Source: an uncultured Sutterella sp. | Lineage (GTDB): Bacteria > Pseudomonadota > Gammaproteobacteria > Burkholderiales > Burkholderiaceae_F | NCBI GenBank assembly: GCA_902493085.1 | Contig: CABUOH010000057.1 | Location: 1 to 6,947, forward strand | Direction: 5' to 3' | Length of the DNA stretch: 6,947 nt | Shown: positions 6,073-6,947 of the stretch, one piece after another | Layout of the letters: each line of letters starts with the position of its first letter | Numbering within the stretch: position 1 is the stretch's first letter | Notes under the pieces: model-generated | What the model was told of the DNA's origin: nothing | The model's input: the letters and a program-made list of their open reading frames with translations, nothing else | The model's database searches: none | Made by a program: the position numbers and the translations under genes

Positions 6073-6947
6073 ATGGCAGACACCATTGTCGACCTTCGAA
6101 TGTCGCGTCGCGGGCTCATGAAGCTCGGCGGTGCGGCCGCCGTCGCCACGACGGGCGCGGCCGGCGCCATGTGGCCCATCGAAGCACAGCTCAAAGAGCT
6201 CGAACACCAGGGCTGGAGCCGTCATCCGCTCGCCTGCTGCATGTGCGGCGCCTTCTGCGGCCTCGTGGCCATGAAGAAGATCGGCGAGCCGACCTCTGAA
6301 AAGACGGTCCGCATCTTCCCGAATCCCGATCATCCCCAGCGCGGCTACTGCGGCCGTGCGGCCGCCACGATGTGGATGTGGAACCATCCGCTTCGCATCA
6401 GGAAGCCCCTGAAGCGCGTGGGCGAGCGCGGCGAAGGCAAGTTCAAGGAAGTCTCCTGGGACGAAGCGCTCAACGACATCGCCGCCAAGCTCAAGGACGT
6501 CGTCACGAAGAACGGCGAGCAGTCCGTCGTCTCGACCTCGCACTCCTTCTCCTCCTTCTCCAAGTGGATCACGTTCCCGCTCGGCTCCCCGAACGACATC
6601 GGCCACTCGAGCACCTGCAACTCCGCCTCGATCGCCGGTCGCGACTGGGTCTACGGCAAGGGCTTCTCGGGCGCCGGCAAGATCGAGCCCGACTACAAGC
6701 ACCTGCGCTACCTGATCCTCATCGGCCGCTCGATGGGTTCGGCCATGGGGTGCCTGCACTCCCTGAACGAAGCCCGCGAACGCGGCGCCCAGGTCGTGAG
6801 CGTTGATCCGCGCATGCCCGACATCGCCTACGGAGACGCCAAGTGGGTGCCGATCCGTCCGGGCACCGACGCCTCGTTCGTTCTCGCCATGATGAACGTC
6901 ATGCTCAAGGAAGGCCTCGCCGACCTGCAGTTCCTCGCCAAGCACAC
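6073..6947 (+). CDS. Tat-exported molybdopterin oxidoreductase catalytic subunit (PsrA/PhsA/TtrA type), N-terminal part
   Basis: Catalytic subunit of a periplasmic respiratory enzyme of the DMSO reductase superfamily. The first 291 residues are present; such proteins usually have 750-1050, so most is beyond the window. Seen: a twin-arginine signal, SRRGLMKLGG (11-20) followed by an alanine-rich stretch, showing folded export; an N-terminal 4Fe-4S site C55-x2-C58-x3-C62-x30-C93; and SSTCNSAS, where Cys182 lies where related enzymes have the cysteine that binds molybdenum. The LILIGRSMGSAMG (214-226), RERGAQVVSVDPR (235-247) and WVPIRPGTDASF (258-269) segments match the family's pterin-binding pattern. 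A cysteine ligand fits polysulfide, thiosulfate, tetrathionate or arsenate reductases rather than DMSO/TMAO reductases (serine). The substrate is not determined; the TtrS-like sensor opposite hints at a sulfur oxyanion or similar acceptor. Iron-sulfur and membrane-anchor subunits would be expected downstream. Confidence 0.88.
   Translation, partial: MADTIVDLRMSRRGLMKLGGAAAVATTGAAGAMWPIEAQLKELEHQGWSRHPLACCMCGAFCGLVAMKKIGEPTSEKTVRIFPNPDHPQRGYCGRAAATMWMWNHPLRIRKPLKRVGERGEGKFKEVSWDEALNDIAAKLKDVVTKNGEQSVVSTSHSFSSFSKWITFPLGSPNDIGHSSTCNSASIAGRDWVYGKGFSGAGKIEPDYKHLRYLILIGRSMGSAMGCLHSLNEARERGAQVVSVDPRMPDIAYGDAKWVPIRPGTDASFVLAMMNVMLKEGLADLQFLAKH

Noticed and set aside
6046..6945. Minus-strand open frame of 299 codons opposite the oxidoreductase
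   Set aside because: The plus strand has a Tat signal, iron-sulfur cysteines and a strong ribosome binding site.

Overview
The window is GC-rich with short, more AT-rich intergenic gaps. It encodes anaerobic-type metabolism: a DcuC-like C4-dicarboxylate carrier, an OFA-type MFS carrier, an AbgA-like amidohydrolase, a two-component sensor with a PhnD-like periplasmic domain, and a Tat-exported molybdopterin oxidoreductase. This suggests a proteobacterium, plausibly an anaerobic gut betaproteobacterium of the Sutterella/Parasutterella kind. That placement is inferred from gene content and codon style, since no marker gene is present.

Layout. (1) 1-674, minus: N-terminal 224 residues of a DcuC-family transporter, cut by the window edge. 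(2) 675-931: divergent regulatory region with a heptamer-based palindromic array, a widely spaced 8-bp inverted repeat and one candidate promoter per direction. (3) 932-2207, plus: OFA-family MFS transporter broken by one extra base near 1889-1892. (4) 2227-3513, plus: intact M20D amidohydrolase closely related to AbgA, 19 bp downstream with a strong ribosome binding site, so probably one operon with the transporter. (5) 3539-3587: intrinsic terminator reading leftward, serving the next gene. (6) 3722-5597, minus: sensor histidine kinase (PhnD-like periplasmic domain, one C-terminal membrane anchor, HisKA/HATPase core), also broken by one extra base, between 4400 and 4412. (7) 5598-6072: 475-bp divergent regulatory region with a perfect 26-bp inverted repeat around a 48-bp spacer, repeated GCTAT/ATAGC pentamers and two further hairpins. 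(8) 6073-6947, plus: start of a Tat-dependent 4Fe-4S molybdopterin oxidoreductase of the PsrA/PhsA/TtrA type, cut by the right edge.

Two functional modules are suggested. The left one imports a small carboxylate or N-acyl amino acid and hydrolyses its amide bond, with a C4-dicarboxylate carrier facing it. The right one resembles TtrS-type control of respiration: a periplasmic-binding-protein sensor kinase lies opposite a respiratory reductase and they share a symmetric control region. No response regulator lies between them. The most notable non-coding signals are the 5769-5868 inverted repeat with its pentamer cluster and the 784-818 heptamer array. The two frameshifts may be consensus errors or real inactivation. 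No tRNA, rRNA, CRISPR array or insertion sequence was seen.
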